The notes: a model not told the origin generated them from the sequence alone. 64,000 bases of DNA from Leptospira andrefontaineae (GCF_004770105.1 NZ_RQEY01000026.1:62001-126000), one strand, 5' to 3'; positions 27,724-36,963 are shown, numbered from the stretch's first letter. Program-made: numbers and translations.

Positions 27724-28335
27724 TCATTTTGCAGTATATTCGTCGAAGATCTCTCTGAGACTATCTTCCATTTCACGAATATAACGTAGGTCTTTGGTCA
27801 TTCTCCATAGAGTGATTGAACCGTGATACGCCATCAACACTCTTCTGGAAACATATTGAATATCCATCGTTCTGGAAAATTGTCCGGAAGCTACGGCGCG
27901 ACTAAGATAATCTCGGATCATCTTAGTCCATTTTTCTGCGATACCTTTTAGAAATTCTGTATATTCAGGATCCGCATCCATAACTTGATTTGCAAAACCT
28001 GCAAACGGATCTCCAAAAAATTCATGATGACGGATCTGCCTTTCTTTCAAGATCACCCAAGCTCTTAAAAATTCTTGGACCTCCGGATATCTTTCCATGA
28101 GAGAAGCTAAATCAGAAAGAGTCTTTTCTTCTTGGCGAGCAAGGTAGGCGATGCCCAATTCCTTTTTAGAAGGAAAATGATCGTAAAGACTCGCAGCAAC
28201 TGAACCGGATTCTTGAATAATCTGTCTCATTCCGGTATTGGAGAATCCCTGTTTATAGAAAAGATCTGTCGCAGTGTCTAGAATTCTTTCTCGGACACTG
28301 GCCCCGGAATCTCTTTTTTTTCTCTGAGCGGTCAT
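27724..28335 (-). CDS. TetR-family transcriptional regulator
   Basis: The 203-residue repressor-type protein has an N-terminal helix-turn-helix, [49 protein letters not shown] (about 17-66), followed by a helical ligand domain ([18 protein letters not shown]). It faces away from the double-hotdog gene. A perfect inverted repeat in the shared promoter (28417-28432) is a likely operator for both genes. Given the acyl-CoA genes downstream, the ligand may be a fatty acyl-CoA, though this is inferred only from neighbours. Confidence 0.9.
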   Translation of the reverse strand: MTAQRKKRDSGASVRERILDTATDLFYKQGFSNTGMRQIIQESGSVAASLYDHFPSKKELGIAYLARQEEKTLSDLASLMERYPEVQEFLRAWVILKERQIRHHEFFGDPFAGFANQVMDADPEYTEFLKGIAEKWTKMIRDYLSRAVASGQFSRTMDIQYVSRRVLMAYHGSITLWRMTKDLRYIREMEDSLREIFDEYTAK

Positions 28336-28416
28336 GTGCTTAAATACGTTATTTTTTCAGTATTGCCTTAAAAACCTCGTTTCGTCAATAGAATTTGGGT
28401 TTAGCGTATAAAAAAC

Positions 28417-28432
28417 CAGAACGAACGTTCTG
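28417..28432. promoter_or_regulatory. Likely TetR operator
   Basis: CAGAACG-AA-CGTTCTG is a perfect inverted repeat with 7-base arms and a 2-base spacer. It lies 82 bases before the TetR start codon and 58 bases before the double-hotdog gene, in the only space they share. Size and symmetry suit a TetR dimer. Confidence 0.65.
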
Positions 28433-28489
28433 TATTTTTTTATTGCCCCGATTTCCCAGGGGTCTAAGCTAGTGTCAGGACGGTTCAAA

Positions 28490-29353
28490 ATGTCGGTAAC
28501 GGAAAAAGAACAAGTCAGAACAAGATTTTCGGATCTAGATACACAAAGGCATACCACTAGCAGGACTTATGAAGACTCTTGTCTAGGGGATAGATACCGT
28601 ATCTTAGAAGAAGCGGGCTATTCTTGGAAAAGAATGATCGAAGAATCAGTTCGATTACAAACCGTCGGGGCAGATATACGCTTTCTTGCCCAACAAATGG
28701 AAAATACAGAATTATCCATACGTACCAGTTACCGTTCCGGTCAAGACGGACTATTGTCCTTCTCCCAAGAAGTTTTGGATCCAAACGGAAAAGTTGCCGC
28801 AGAGATTAGAACATTGGCAAGAACGGAGAAGGATGGGAAACCATTCCAGCTCCTCGCAGCTCAAGATCCCTCCGAAGAAATTCTCTCTTCATTCGAATCT
28901 GTACCTTCCTTTTCCGGATCTTGCGAGCGCACACTTGCAGAAAGAGATCTTTTTTTCTGCGAACGAAATCCGTTCGGCGACTACAATCCTTCTCATTATT
29001 GGAGACTATTGGAAGAAGGTCGCTGGAATTTTACTGCAGAATGTGGACTGAGCTTGGAAGATCTGGTCGCAATGGACACCACACTTTTCTATATGGGCGG
29101 AAAAATACGTTATCGTAAACCTCTTGCTGCAGGAAGAAGAGCCAAGATACAAACCTGGATTCATAGTTTTGATAAAATTTGGAGCCGCATGAGACAAGAA
29201 GTCAGCGACTCTGAAACTGGAGAGATCCTGGCAGAATCCATGGACGATCTACTCGTAGTATCCGTAAGCAAGTCCAGGCCTAAAAAACCGGGAGAGGATT
29301 TGCTGAAAATATTCGCAAGGGTCACCGAGTTTCCTGAGGGAGCCTCCAAATGA
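28490..29353 (+). CDS. Double-hotdog acyl-CoA thioesterase-like protein
   Basis: The 287-residue cytosolic protein is built from two hotdog domains. The first begins EQVRTRFSDLDTQRHTTSRTYEDSCLGDRYRILEEAGYSW, with the DxDxxRH-type motif of 4-hydroxybenzoyl-CoA thioesterase relatives. The second begins ERNPFGDYNPSHYWRLLEEGRWNF and contains AMDTTLFYMGGKIRYRKPL. Family members cleave fatty acyl-CoA or acyl-ACP. The ATG at 28490 has AGGACGG about seven bases upstream and is preferred over an in-frame GTG at 28472. It is followed after 52 bases by the first thiolase, so all three genes may form one TetR-controlled unit. Confidence 0.8.
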   Translation: MSVTEKEQVRTRFSDLDTQRHTTSRTYEDSCLGDRYRILEEAGYSWKRMIEESVRLQTVGADIRFLAQQMENTELSIRTSYRSGQDGLLSFSQEVLDPNGKVAAEIRTLARTEKDGKPFQLLAAQDPSEEILSSFESVPSFSGSCERTLAERDLFFCERNPFGDYNPSHYWRLLEEGRWNFTAECGLSLEDLVAMDTTLFYMGGKIRYRKPLAAGRRAKIQTWIHSFDKIWSRMRQEVSDSETGEILAESMDDLLVVSVSKSRPKKPGEDLLKIFARVTEFPEGASK

Positions 29354-29405
29354 AATATTATCTTATTCTAATGAACGTACCAAATAAAAGGTCTGGAGAA
29401 AGACA

Positions 29406-30731
29406 ATGAAACTCGATCAAAAATTGGCGATTTGTACGCCAAGAAGAACTCCCTTCGCTCAAATTGCGAAAGCTTTAGGACCCTATCCTGGCCATCACTT
29501 AGGTCGTATAGTGGCTGAAGACATTATTGCAAAGAGTGGAGTTAAAAAAGATCAAATCGACGGAATCGTAGTTGGAGAAGGTTTCTCTAACGCTCCGAAC
29601 TCCGCGAGAGTGATCGCTAACCTAATCGGACTCAGAGACGAAGTTCCTTCGATCACTGTTTCTAATAACTGTGTATCCGGAATTGAAGCTCTTTCCGAAG
29701 CTGCTCGCCGTATCGTTCTTGGAGAAGGTGAACTTTTCCTAGTAATCGGAGAAGAGTCCCAAACTTCTATGCCTTTCGTTGTAAAAAACGCAAGATTGAA
29801 CAAGAAAGCAGGATCTTTGGATAAACTGAAAAAACTTCTTCCTGACAATCTTCCAGAAGGTGTTGAACTTAGAGACACTCTTGAGGACGGACTCGGTGAC
29901 GGAGAAACTTCTTACGGAATGCAAGTAACTGCTGAGATCCTTGCTCAGAATTACGAACTTTCTCGCGAGATCACTGACAAATTAGCTTTCGAATCTTTCA
30001 AAAGAGCATTAGAAGCTTCTAAAGCAGGAAAATACGCTCCATTCATTATCCCAATGAAAGACGAAGACGGAACTGAGCTTACTATCGATGAGGCAGTTGG
30101 ACTTCGTGAAGGACTTGTTGAAAATCCAAGCCGTATGGGAAGAGCAATGCTTCTTTTTGAAAACCCTCAAATGAAATTTGATGAGTTCAAAACCAAGTAT
30201 TCCAAATATCTTAAAAAATCTCACGGACCAACCGTTTCTATCTTCAACGCGAGCCCTCGTTCTGATGGAGCAGCTGGTGTTATCTTAACTACTGTTGAAA
30301 AAGCAAAAGCTCTTGGATTAAAGATCGAAGCAGTTCTTTCCGGATGGAAAATGTACGGTGTAGATCCCAACTTGATGGGAATCGGACAAGCTTACGCTAC
30401 CGAAGCACTTCTTAAAGACACCGGAGTTAAGATCGAAGACGTAGACTACGTTGAGATCCACGAAGCATTTGCAGCTACTGCAGTTGCGGCTCTTGTTCAA
30501 ATCGAAAAAGATACCGGTTGGAAATGGGAGCAAAAATTCGACGAGAAGAAGATCAACCCTAACGGTGGATCTATCGCTATCGGTCACCCATTCGGAGCTA
30601 CTGGTATCCGTTTGGTGAGCAACGCGATCATGGACCTTCAAGAAGACCCTAAAGCTAAGAAAGTGGTTCTTACTGCTTGTGCTCACGGTGGAATTGCAGG
30701 AGCTATGCTCATCGAAAGATTCGAAGGTTAA
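29406..30731 (+). CDS. Thiolase (acetyl-CoA C-acyltransferase), first copy
   Basis: Thiolases cleave 3-ketoacyl-CoA in beta-oxidation or condense two acetyl-CoA. The 441-residue protein has all active-site landmarks: the acylated Cys in SNNCVSGIEAL (about 90), HEAFAATAVA (His about 350), GGSIAIGHPFGATG (His about 388) and the second Cys in TACAHGGIAGA (about 424). The length and the KxAICTPRRTPF start resemble FadI-type, long-chain-active thiolases. Codon use leans strongly to C-ending and CGT/CGC codons compared with its neighbours, suggesting high expression. It ends at a strong terminator and is followed by a near-identical paralogue. Confidence 0.93.
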   Translation: MKLDQKLAICTPRRTPFAQIAKALGPYPGHHLGRIVAEDIIAKSGVKKDQIDGIVVGEGFSNAPNSARVIANLIGLRDEVPSITVSNNCVSGIEALSEAARRIVLGEGELFLVIGEESQTSMPFVVKNARLNKKAGSLDKLKKLLPDNLPEGVELRDTLEDGLGDGETSYGMQVTAEILAQNYELSREITDKLAFESFKRALEASKAGKYAPFIIPMKDEDGTELTIDEAVGLREGLVENPSRMGRAMLLFENPQMKFDEFKTKYSKYLKKSHGPTVSIFNASPRSDGAAGVILTTVEKAKALGLKIEAVLSGWKMYGVDPNLMGIGQAYATEALLKDTGVKIEDVDYVEIHEAFAATAVAALVQIEKDTGWKWEQKFDEKKINPNGGSIAIGHPFGATGIRLVSNAIMDLQEDPKAKKVVLTACAHGGIAGAMLIERFEG

Positions 30732-30754
30732 TTCTTAACTTCTTGAATTGAATG

Positions 30755-30790
30755 AAACCCTGGAGAAGGAAACTTCTTCGGGGTTTTTTT
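30755..30790 (+). terminator. Intrinsic terminator after the first thiolase
   Basis: AAACCCTGGAGAAG (30755-30768) pairs with CTTCTTCGGGGTTT (30773-30786) through 14 positions, two of them G-T, around a GAAA tetraloop, with a run of seven T from 30784. It separates transcription of the two thiolase copies. Confidence 0.85.
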
Positions 30791-30914
30791 ATACCTAAAT
30801 ATTTTATATGAGTGGGCATCGAAATATTTTGCTTTTAATCTTCCGGGTTTTATGGTCTAAATAGTGTATATGCACCAATGAAAAATTTTCGAAATTATAG
30901 TCGGGAGAAAAACG

Positions 30915-32240
30915 ATGAAACTCGAAACTAAACTGGCAATTTGCACACCTTTAAGGACTCCATTCGCACAGATCGCAAAAGGATTAGGGGCCTATCCAGC
31001 TCATCATTTAGGAAAGATCGTAGCTGAGAGTATTATCCAAAAAAGTGGGATCAAAAAAGAAGATATAGACGGTGTCGTAGTTGGAGAGGGTTTCCCAAGT
31101 TCTCCGAATCCCGCTCGAGTAATCGCAAATCTGATCGGACTAAAGGATGAAATTCCTTCTATCACACTTTCCAATAATTGTGTATCCGGATTAGAGGCTA
31201 TCTCGGAAGCCGCAAGAAGGATTATCTTGGGAGAAGGAGAAGTATTTCTTGTGATCGGAGAAGAATCCCAGACTGACATGCCTTTTATTGTAAAAAATGC
31301 ACGTCTTAACAAGAAAACTGGATCATTAGAAAAATTGAATAAACTCTTGCCTGATAGTCTTCCTGAAGGAGTTGAACTTAGAGATACCCTGGAAGATGGT
31401 TTAGATGATGGGGAGAACTCTTACGGAATGCAGGTGACTGCAGAGATCCTTGCCCAGAATTACGAATTGTCTCGTGAGATTACGGATAAGGTGGCATTCG
31501 AATCATTCAAACGAACTTACGATGCTTCAATGGAGGGAAGATATGAACCCTTTATTATCCCTGTAAAAGACCAAGAAGGAAATATGCTGAAAATTGATGA
31601 AGCTGTTGAACTCAGAAAAGGTCTCGTAGAAAATCCAAGTCGTATGGGAAGAGCAATGCTTCTATTCGATAATCCTCAAAGCAAGTTTGAGGACTTTAAG
31701 AAAAAATACGGCAAAGATCTGAAGAAAACTCATGGACCAACAGTTTCTATCTTCAATGCAAGTCCTCGTTCCGATGGAGCAGCAGGAGTGATCATCACCA
31801 CTGTGGAGAAAGCTAAGGCTCTTGGATTAAAGATAGAAGGGTTACTCTCCGGATGGAGAATGAAAGGTGTTCATCCGAACCTGATGGGACTTGGACAAGC
31901 AGTTGCCACAGAAGGTTTATTGGAAGATCTACATCTTAAATTAGAAGATATGGATTATGTAGAGATCCATGAAGCTTATGCTTCTACTGCAGTTGCAGCT
32001 ATGGAACAGCTGAAAATGGATACAGGTTGGGATTGGGAGAAAAGATTTGATGAGAAAAAGATAAATCCTAACGGCGGATCCATTGCAATTGGACACCCTT
32101 TCGGAGCCACAGGAGTTCGTTTGGTGAATAACGCGATCATGGATCTACAGGAAGATCCTAAAGCAAATAAGGTGTTACTCACCGCATGTGCTCATGGAGG
32201 AATAGCCGGCTCCATGTTGATCGAAAGGTATCAAGCTTAA
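30915..32240 (+). CDS. Thiolase, second tandem copy
   Basis: It has the same length (441 residues) as the preceding thiolase and aligns without gaps, with about four-fifths of residues identical by eye. The catalytic landmarks SNNCVSGLEAI, HEAYASTAVA, GGSIAIGHPFGATG and TACAHGGIAGS are all conserved, so it should be active. Differences cluster in the substrate-loop region (about 205-270) and about 320-345. Codon use is ordinary for the window (more AGA/AGG and T-ending codons), unlike copy one. A terminator before it and its own spacer of about 180 bases imply separate regulation. It has its own terminator-like hairpin at 32254-32280. Confidence 0.92.
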   Translation: MKLETKLAICTPLRTPFAQIAKGLGAYPAHHLGKIVAESIIQKSGIKKEDIDGVVVGEGFPSSPNPARVIANLIGLKDEIPSITLSNNCVSGLEAISEAARRIILGEGEVFLVIGEESQTDMPFIVKNARLNKKTGSLEKLNKLLPDSLPEGVELRDTLEDGLDDGENSYGMQVTAEILAQNYELSREITDKVAFESFKRTYDASMEGRYEPFIIPVKDQEGNMLKIDEAVELRKGLVENPSRMGRAMLLFDNPQSKFEDFKKKYGKDLKKTHGPTVSIFNASPRSDGAAGVIITTVEKAKALGLKIEGLLSGWRMKGVHPNLMGLGQAVATEGLLEDLHLKLEDMDYVEIHEAYASTAVAAMEQLKMDTGWDWEKRFDEKKINPNGGSIAIGHPFGATGVRLVNNAIMDLQEDPKANKVLLTACAHGGIAGSMLIERYQA

Positions 32241-32253
32241 TTCGAAAATGAAG

Positions 32254-32280
32254 ACCCCGAAGGATGAACTCTTTCGGGGT
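32254..32280 (+). terminator. Terminator-like hairpin after the second thiolase
   Basis: ACCCCGAAGG (32254-32263) pairs with CTTTCGGGGT (32271-32280), with one G-T, around ATGAACT. The following TCTATT is only a weak T-run. Confidence 0.6.
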
Positions 32281-32382
32281 TCTATTACTGGAAGTTCGTT
32301 TTACAAACGAATCTAAGAATAAATCGATATTCTACTTTCTTTTCGATTTGATATAAAACGAACAAAATTTCTTACTAGGTAT

Positions 32383-32814
32383 ATGACAGAGAAATTCGAC
32401 GTTTTATCCATACCATTCAACGTACATATCCAACTTTCTAGACCTAAACAGGGAGAAGATGCTCTCTTAGTCATGGAAGACAAACCTATCTACAAAAACC
32501 ATGTAGGCTCAGGACACGCAGCAGCATTATTCGCTCTCGCAGAAGGAAGTGGAGGGGAGTATTTACTTTCCAAAGTAGCTTCCCTTCCATTCGAGATTAT
32601 TCCTGTAGTTCGCAAGTCCGAAGTTAAATATAAAAAGCCGGCCCAAGGCAGAGTAGTTTCCAAAGGTGTTATTGATGAAGCAGAATGGTCCGCGTTTATG
32701 GCCCAGCTTGAAAAAAAGGGAAGGGCAGGACTTACTGTAGGAGTGGAACTTTTTGACGAAACTCAATCGAATGTAGCAAGCTTCAGTTTCGATTGGTTTA
32801 TTGCTAAAAAATAA
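32383..32814 (+). CDS. Hotdog-fold thioesterase, DUF4442/YiiD-C-like
   Basis: The 143-residue single-domain hotdog protein contains KPIYKNHVGSGHAAALFALAEGSGGEYLLSKV (about 37-68), with the N-H-x-GS-x-H turn typical of YiiD-C/DUF4442 putative thioesterases. Strands RKSEVKYKKPAQGRVVSKG and GLTVGVELFDETQSNVASFSFDWFI follow. It probably hydrolyses an acyl thioester and closes the group of acyl-CoA genes that starts at the TetR regulator. It is preceded by a terminator-like hairpin and followed by another, so it appears to be a one-gene unit. Confidence 0.75.
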   Translation: MTEKFDVLSIPFNVHIQLSRPKQGEDALLVMEDKPIYKNHVGSGHAAALFALAEGSGGEYLLSKVASLPFEIIPVVRKSEVKYKKPAQGRVVSKGVIDEAEWSAFMAQLEKKGRAGLTVGVELFDETQSNVASFSFDWFIAKK

Positions 32815-32840
32815 AATCCTTTTAATAAGATCTGATATCG

Positions 32841-32890
32841 GCCCAAGTAAAGGATACGAAGAATGTATTCCTGCTTGGGCTGTTTTATTA
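32841..32890 (+). terminator. Intrinsic terminator after the hotdog thioesterase
   Basis: GCCCAAG (32841-32847) pairs with CTTGGGC (32874-32880). An inner stem GGATAC/GTATTCC (one bulge) extends it, and TGTTTTATTAT follows. The rest of the spacer to the ceramidase gene (32891-33108) is AT-rich, with no gene seen. Confidence 0.7.
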
Positions 32891-33108
32891 TAGAACCGCC
32901 AATCTCGCAGCCTCACTTACATCGATGTACCGATCACTTATATTTTAATTATAAAATTATCCAATGACTGATGCTCAATGTTCGAAATAAATTCAAAACT
33001 TGTAATGCTTTTTTCGAACGTATGTGTGTGATTACATCTTTTTCAAAAATCGTTTGACCTTCTTTTAATTTCGGTTAACCCACTTTGTGAACTGTGGAGG
33101 CAAGGGAA

Positions 33109-35409
33109 ATGAAAAATAAACAAATGAAATTTTTAACCCTAGCAATGACTCTGATATTCATCCTAACCGGTTGTGATCAGAAGTCGGACGACGATAAATT
33201 ACTAGAGCTGGCTGTTTCTTCTAATGGAGTAAAAGTATCCGGCTCTAATCCTATTCTGAATAGTCTCGCGTTACCTACATCTACTCCTGCGGATGTGTTT
33301 TTGGTAGGTGCGGCAAAGACTGATATTACCGGACCATTTGTGCAATCAAGCACTGGATATAATAGTCCTGGTGATCAGATGTCTGGTTTAGCTATGCGAC
33401 TTTATTCTAGAACCTTCGTGATTGAACGTCCGGGTGGAGCCAGGGTTGCCATTGTTACCAACGATATGATCCATATGTACCAAAGTGTAAAGATGGGTGT
33501 CGTTAAAAAATTACAGGCCGACGGTTATGGATCTGCGTTTAATAATGATAATATTCTTCTATTCGCGACCCATACACATTCCGCTCCTTCTAATATTTCT
33601 TGGTACACATTATTCAATCTGTTCAACGGAGTGATCGGTTTTGATAAGGTTCACTATAATATAGTAGTGAATGGAATTGCAGACTCCATCAAGGCGGCAT
33701 ATAATAATAGAAGAGAGGCAAGGATCAAATTTGTAGCGGGAAATCTTTCTAACTTTGCGAATAATAGATCCTCTGCTGCGTATGCCTGGAACTTGGATAA
33801 AGCAAATTATTCTTCGAATATTAATGAAACAATGAGTTTGCTTCGTTTCGAAGGCACGGATGGTTCTCCGATAGGATTACTGAATTGGTTTGCGGTTCAC
33901 GGAACTTCTCTTGGAATTACAAATCGTAGGGCACACGGAGATAATAAAGGTTACGCTTCTTACTTAGCGGAAAATACATTTGGTGGAAACTTTGTGGCTG
34001 CATTCCCTCAGGGGCCGATGGGAGATGTGAGTCCGAATACTCCTGATCCTTCCGATATTACAAAACCATTTTTAAGACCGAATGACATAGATCCAAGCCT
34101 GGATGCTCTGGAAAATCCTATTGTTCATGGAACAAAACAAGGAAGTAGAGCATTAGAATTATATAATGCGGCAACTATCACACTTACCGGGAATATTGGT
34201 TATAGACATTCTCATGTAGTTTGGAATAATAAAGTTGCTGTAGATCCGTCCTATATCGGAACCTTCTCCATGCCTTGGGATGTGAACTCGGGAAATACAA
34301 CCTGTGTGGCTACAATCGGTGGTGGATTTTTGGCAGGAGATGAAGAAGGAGCTCCTGTAGAATTCGCAAAAGAAGGAGAGATCCGAAACAATTTCGTATT
34401 CGAGAATGGTGCTTGGGTTAAAAAGAATTATTCTTTGACCAACTTGAGCGGAGCTGCTCAGATTTTAGGATATCTTTGGCCTCTTGCTCAGTTGGCATTG
34501 GGTTCCACAAAGTATGAGGCATGTGATAAGGAAAAATTCACTCTTCTTCCAGTGGGAGAAGTGGACACGTTCTGGTTTCCAAATCCTCAAGTTCCTTTTG
34601 TTCCAGTAGTTCTTCCATTGCAAGTGATCACTATAGGCAATACTGCGATTGTGGCTTCTCCTTTCGAAGTAACAACGAATGCTGGACGAAGATTGAAAGC
34701 AAAGTTAACTACAACTCTTGCTCCTGCGGGAATCTCCAATGTTGTTGTGGGAGCAATGGCGAATGCTTATGCTCAGTATCTAACTACTCGTGAAGAATAT
34801 TCCGCCCAGAACTTCGAAGGCGGATTCACTGCTTACGGACCGTGGGCAAATGCAGCGTTGATCCAAGAGTTCGATAGGATCGCAAAAGATATAGTTGCGA
34901 ATCGTTCTACGAGTGCCGGACCCAATCCTCCTGATCTTTCAAACCAACAGTTTATACAAACTTGGTTATCCCAAAACGGTATCGTGAATGATGGAGGGGA
35001 TTTTGGAAAAGTTCTGACGGATACAAATTCTTCCTACAACAGAACTAAGGATACTGTTATTGTGAAATTCCAAGGTTCACATCCAAGAGTGGTCCAAGAT
35101 AAAAAACTGGATGGATCCCTTTCTTCTTTTTATGATCCGAATACTTATACGTATTTAGAGATCCAAAAGAAAAACGGAAGCTCTTGGACTACTGTTGCTA
35201 ACGACAATAATCCGTATACGGCTTATGATTGGGCAAGAACAGGTGGAGATCTTTCCGCTACATCCGAAGTGACTATCACTTGGTTGATCCGTAGTCAACA
35301 AGCTGGTACTTATCGGGTCGTATACAACGGTTTGGCGAAACAGTTCTGGGGAATTTTCTGGACTTACAAAAAATTCACCGGCACTTCTAAAGAGTTTGTT
35401 TTGCAGTAA
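33109..35409 (+). CDS. Neutral/alkaline ceramidase-family lipoprotein
   Basis: The 766-residue secreted enzyme has a lipoprotein signal (TLIFILTGC, Cys about 22). Family landmarks are in order: VGAAKTDITGP (about 66-76), the zinc-site THTHSAP (about 154-160), FAVHGTS (His about 264), NKGYASYL with the predicted nucleophile serine near 284, and QGPMGDVSPN (about 301-310). A C-terminal beta-sandwich (about 640-766) also fits. Neutral ceramidases hydrolyse the amide of ceramide, so the substrate may be a host or environmental sphingolipid. The ATG at 33109 has GGAGG eight bases before it; the open frame starts earlier at GTG 33094. Confidence 0.9.
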   Translation: MKNKQMKFLTLAMTLIFILTGCDQKSDDDKLLELAVSSNGVKVSGSNPILNSLALPTSTPADVFLVGAAKTDITGPFVQSSTGYNSPGDQMSGLAMRLYSRTFVIERPGGARVAIVTNDMIHMYQSVKMGVVKKLQADGYGSAFNNDNILLFATHTHSAPSNISWYTLFNLFNGVIGFDKVHYNIVVNGIADSIKAAYNNRREARIKFVAGNLSNFANNRSSAAYAWNLDKANYSSNINETMSLLRFEGTDGSPIGLLNWFAVHGTSLGITNRRAHGDNKGYASYLAENTFGGNFVAAFPQGPMGDVSPNTPDPSDITKPFLRPNDIDPSLDALENPIVHGTKQGSRALELYNAATITLTGNIGYRHSHVVWNNKVAVDPSYIGTFSMPWDVNSGNTTCVATIGGGFLAGDEEGAPVEFAKEGEIRNNFVFENGAWVKKNYSLTNLSGAAQILGYLWPLAQLALGSTKYEACDKEKFTLLPVGEVDTFWFPNPQVPFVPVVLPLQVITIGNTAIVASPFEVTTNAGRRLKAKLTTTLAPAGISNVVVGAMANAYAQYLTTREEYSAQNFEGGFTAYGPWANAALIQEFDRIAKDIVANRSTSAGPNPPDLSNQQFIQTWLSQNGIVNDGGDFGKVLTDTNSSYNRTKDTVIVKFQGSHPRVVQDKKLDGSLSSFYDPNTYTYLEIQKKNGSSWTTVANDNNPYTAYDWARTGGDLSATSEVTITWLIRSQQAGTYRVVYNGLAKQFWGIFWTYKKFTGTSKEFVLQ

Positions 35410-35499
35410 AACGATCTTCTTTTAAAAAACCGGTTTATGACCGAAAGAATATCCCGGAAACGGATAGACCTGTTTCCGGGATTCGGATATGATTCCACT

Positions 35500-36045
35500 A
35501 TGGCTCTCAAATCCGTTTTGATCTTACTTTCCTTACTGATAGTTTCCTCTTCTCTTTACGCTGCGCCTAAGGCTGTGTATGATTTTACAGTAAAAGATAT
35601 CAAGGGAAAGGATGTGGCACTTTCCAAATACAAAGGTAAAACTTTACTTATAGTAAACGTTGCCTCTAAATGTGGGTATACCTACCAATACGAAAACTTG
35701 GAAAAGGTATACAAGAAATATAAGGAGAAAGGTTTCGAAATCGTCGGCTTTCCTGCGAATAATTTTCTTTCCCAGGAACCTGGTAGCGATGCAGAGATAG
35801 AACAATTCTGCAGAGTAAAAAAAGGTGCAACCTTCGACATGATGTCCAAGATCTCAGTCAAGGGAGAAGACCAACATCCTCTTTATACTTATCTTACTTC
35901 TAGTTCTCCCGACCCAGGCGATGTGAAATGGAATTTCGAAAAATTCCTGATTTCTCCCGCGGGTAAGATAGTGGCGAGATTTCGTTCCGGAACAGAGCCG
36001 GATAGCAAAGAAGTCACGGAACAAATTGAGAAGGTTCTGAAGTAG
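35500..36045 (+). CDS. Exported glutathione-peroxidase family protein
   Basis: This thiol peroxidase reduces hydroperoxides, probably with thioredoxin. From ATG 35500 the protein has a signal peptide ([17 protein letters not shown]) and about 181 residues. The frame is open to 35437, but only the later start puts the signal first. The peroxidatic cysteine is in NVASKCGYT and the WNFEKFL motif supplies the Trp and Asn. The usual FPxNQF segment reads FPANNF, so the catalytic-site Gln is replaced by Asn. Export suggests a role against external or periplasmic peroxide. Confidence 0.85.
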   Translation: MALKSVLILLSLLIVSSSLYAAPKAVYDFTVKDIKGKDVALSKYKGKTLLIVNVASKCGYTYQYENLEKVYKKYKEKGFEIVGFPANNFLSQEPGSDAEIEQFCRVKKGATFDMMSKISVKGEDQHPLYTYLTSSSPDPGDVKWNFEKFLISPAGKIVARFRSGTEPDSKEVTEQIEKVLK

Positions 36046-36068
36046 AGAATCTCACTTTTTATGCGCGC

Positions 36069-36084
36069 TGTAGGAGTTCCAACA
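36069..36084. repeat. Short palindromic repeat, first of a cluster of three
   Basis: TGTAGGAGTTCCAACA is an imperfect palindrome; the arms TGTAGGA/TCCAACA differ at one pair. It belongs with the copies at 36100 and 36132, and with 11803 and 10153. Confidence 0.75.
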
Positions 36085-36099
36085 ACGATTCAATTATGA

Positions 36100-36115
36100 T
36101 GTAGGAGCTCCAACA
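36100..36115. repeat. Short palindromic repeat, second of three
   Basis: TGTAGGAGCTCCAACA starts 31 bases after the first copy. The bases after both copies are also similar (ACGATTCAA and GCGTTTCAA), so a unit of about 31 bases is repeated. Confidence 0.75.
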
Positions 36116-36131
36116 GCGTTTCAAATCGTAA

Positions 36132-36147
36132 TATAAGAACTCCTACA
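36132..36147. repeat. Short palindromic repeat, third of three, degenerate
   Basis: TATAAGAACTCCTACA starts 32 bases after the second copy and runs five bases into the 3' end of the dienelactone-hydrolase-like gene. Its left arm is degenerate. Confidence 0.55.
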
Positions 36148-36841
36148 AATGCTCTTTCAAAAAAGCTAATGTGATTGCCCAGGCCTGAGTGGCAGAAGTT
36201 TTATGGTATGCCGCTCTTGCATCACAGAAGAATCCATGCTCTGCTTCCGAAAAAACTAACTCGACAAAATCTTTTCCTGAACTTTTCAGAAGTTCTGAGA
36301 TAGCTGCTATATGTGTTTGTTTTACGCTTCTATCCTTGCCTGCCCAAACCAAAAGTAATGGCGCGTTTTGTTTGGGAGAATATTCTTCCGAAGTTTGGAC
36401 GATCCTAGATCCGTAATACGAAATAGCTGCCTTAAAAGTATAAAGTGAGTTTGCAAAAAAGGAAACCCATCCTCCTAAACAATAACCGATACTTGCAATT
36501 CTATCCGGAATACTTTTAGGATTTGTTTTGATCCAATCCAAGACAGCGTTTAGATCTGATTGCAAATTTTCAGGAGTCAATTGGCTGAAATGAGGTTTTA
36601 GTGCCATGAAGTCTTCGTAACTTCCTGAGAATCCTGGAGGAGCAGTTCTATAATAAAGTTCAGGAGCAACAGCAAGATAACCTTCTTTAGCAAATCGAAC
36701 CGCAACATCTTTGATATGATCGTTAACTCCAAAAGCTTCTTGTAATACTAAAATGCAAGGAGAAGGGGAAGAATCCGGATAAGCCACGAAAGTTTGCATT
36801 TCTCCATTAGCCGTTTTGATAGCAATAGTTTCCGTATTCAT
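36143..36841 (-). CDS. Dienelactone hydrolase family protein
   Basis: The 232-residue alpha/beta hydrolase shows LVLQEAFGVNDHIKDVAVRFAKEGYLAVAPELYYR near the N terminus. The cysteine nucleophile is in IGYCLGGW (about 121), the acid in WAGKDRS and the histidine in AEHGFFCDARAAYH, the Cys-Asp-His arrangement of dienelactone hydrolases. Such enzymes open lactone rings, and the natural substrate here is unknown. ATG 36841 has GAGG six bases upstream and is preferred over the GTG at 36847. The last bases run into the palindromic repeat cluster. Confidence 0.88.
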   Translation of the reverse strand: MNTETIAIKTANGEMQTFVAYPDSSPSPCILVLQEAFGVNDHIKDVAVRFAKEGYLAVAPELYYRTAPPGFSGSYEDFMALKPHFSQLTPENLQSDLNAVLDWIKTNPKSIPDRIASIGYCLGGWVSFFANSLYTFKAAISYYGSRIVQTSEEYSPKQNAPLLLVWAGKDRSVKQTHIAAISELLKSSGKDFVELVFSEAEHGFFCDARAAYHKTSATQAWAITLAFLKEHL

Positions 36842-36963
36842 TTTCACCTCTTCAAAAGCAGGTAGAATGATCCAATCAGTTGGATCTTTGTCGACCGATT
36901 TACAACCTTCTAATACATATTTAAGTTCTTTTCTTTTTTCTTTCGATTTCCAAACTAAGTTTC

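Noticed and set aside
30915..32240. Second thiolase as a decaying duplicate (pseudogene).
   Set aside because: It has full length, no frameshift and all four catalytic motifs intact.
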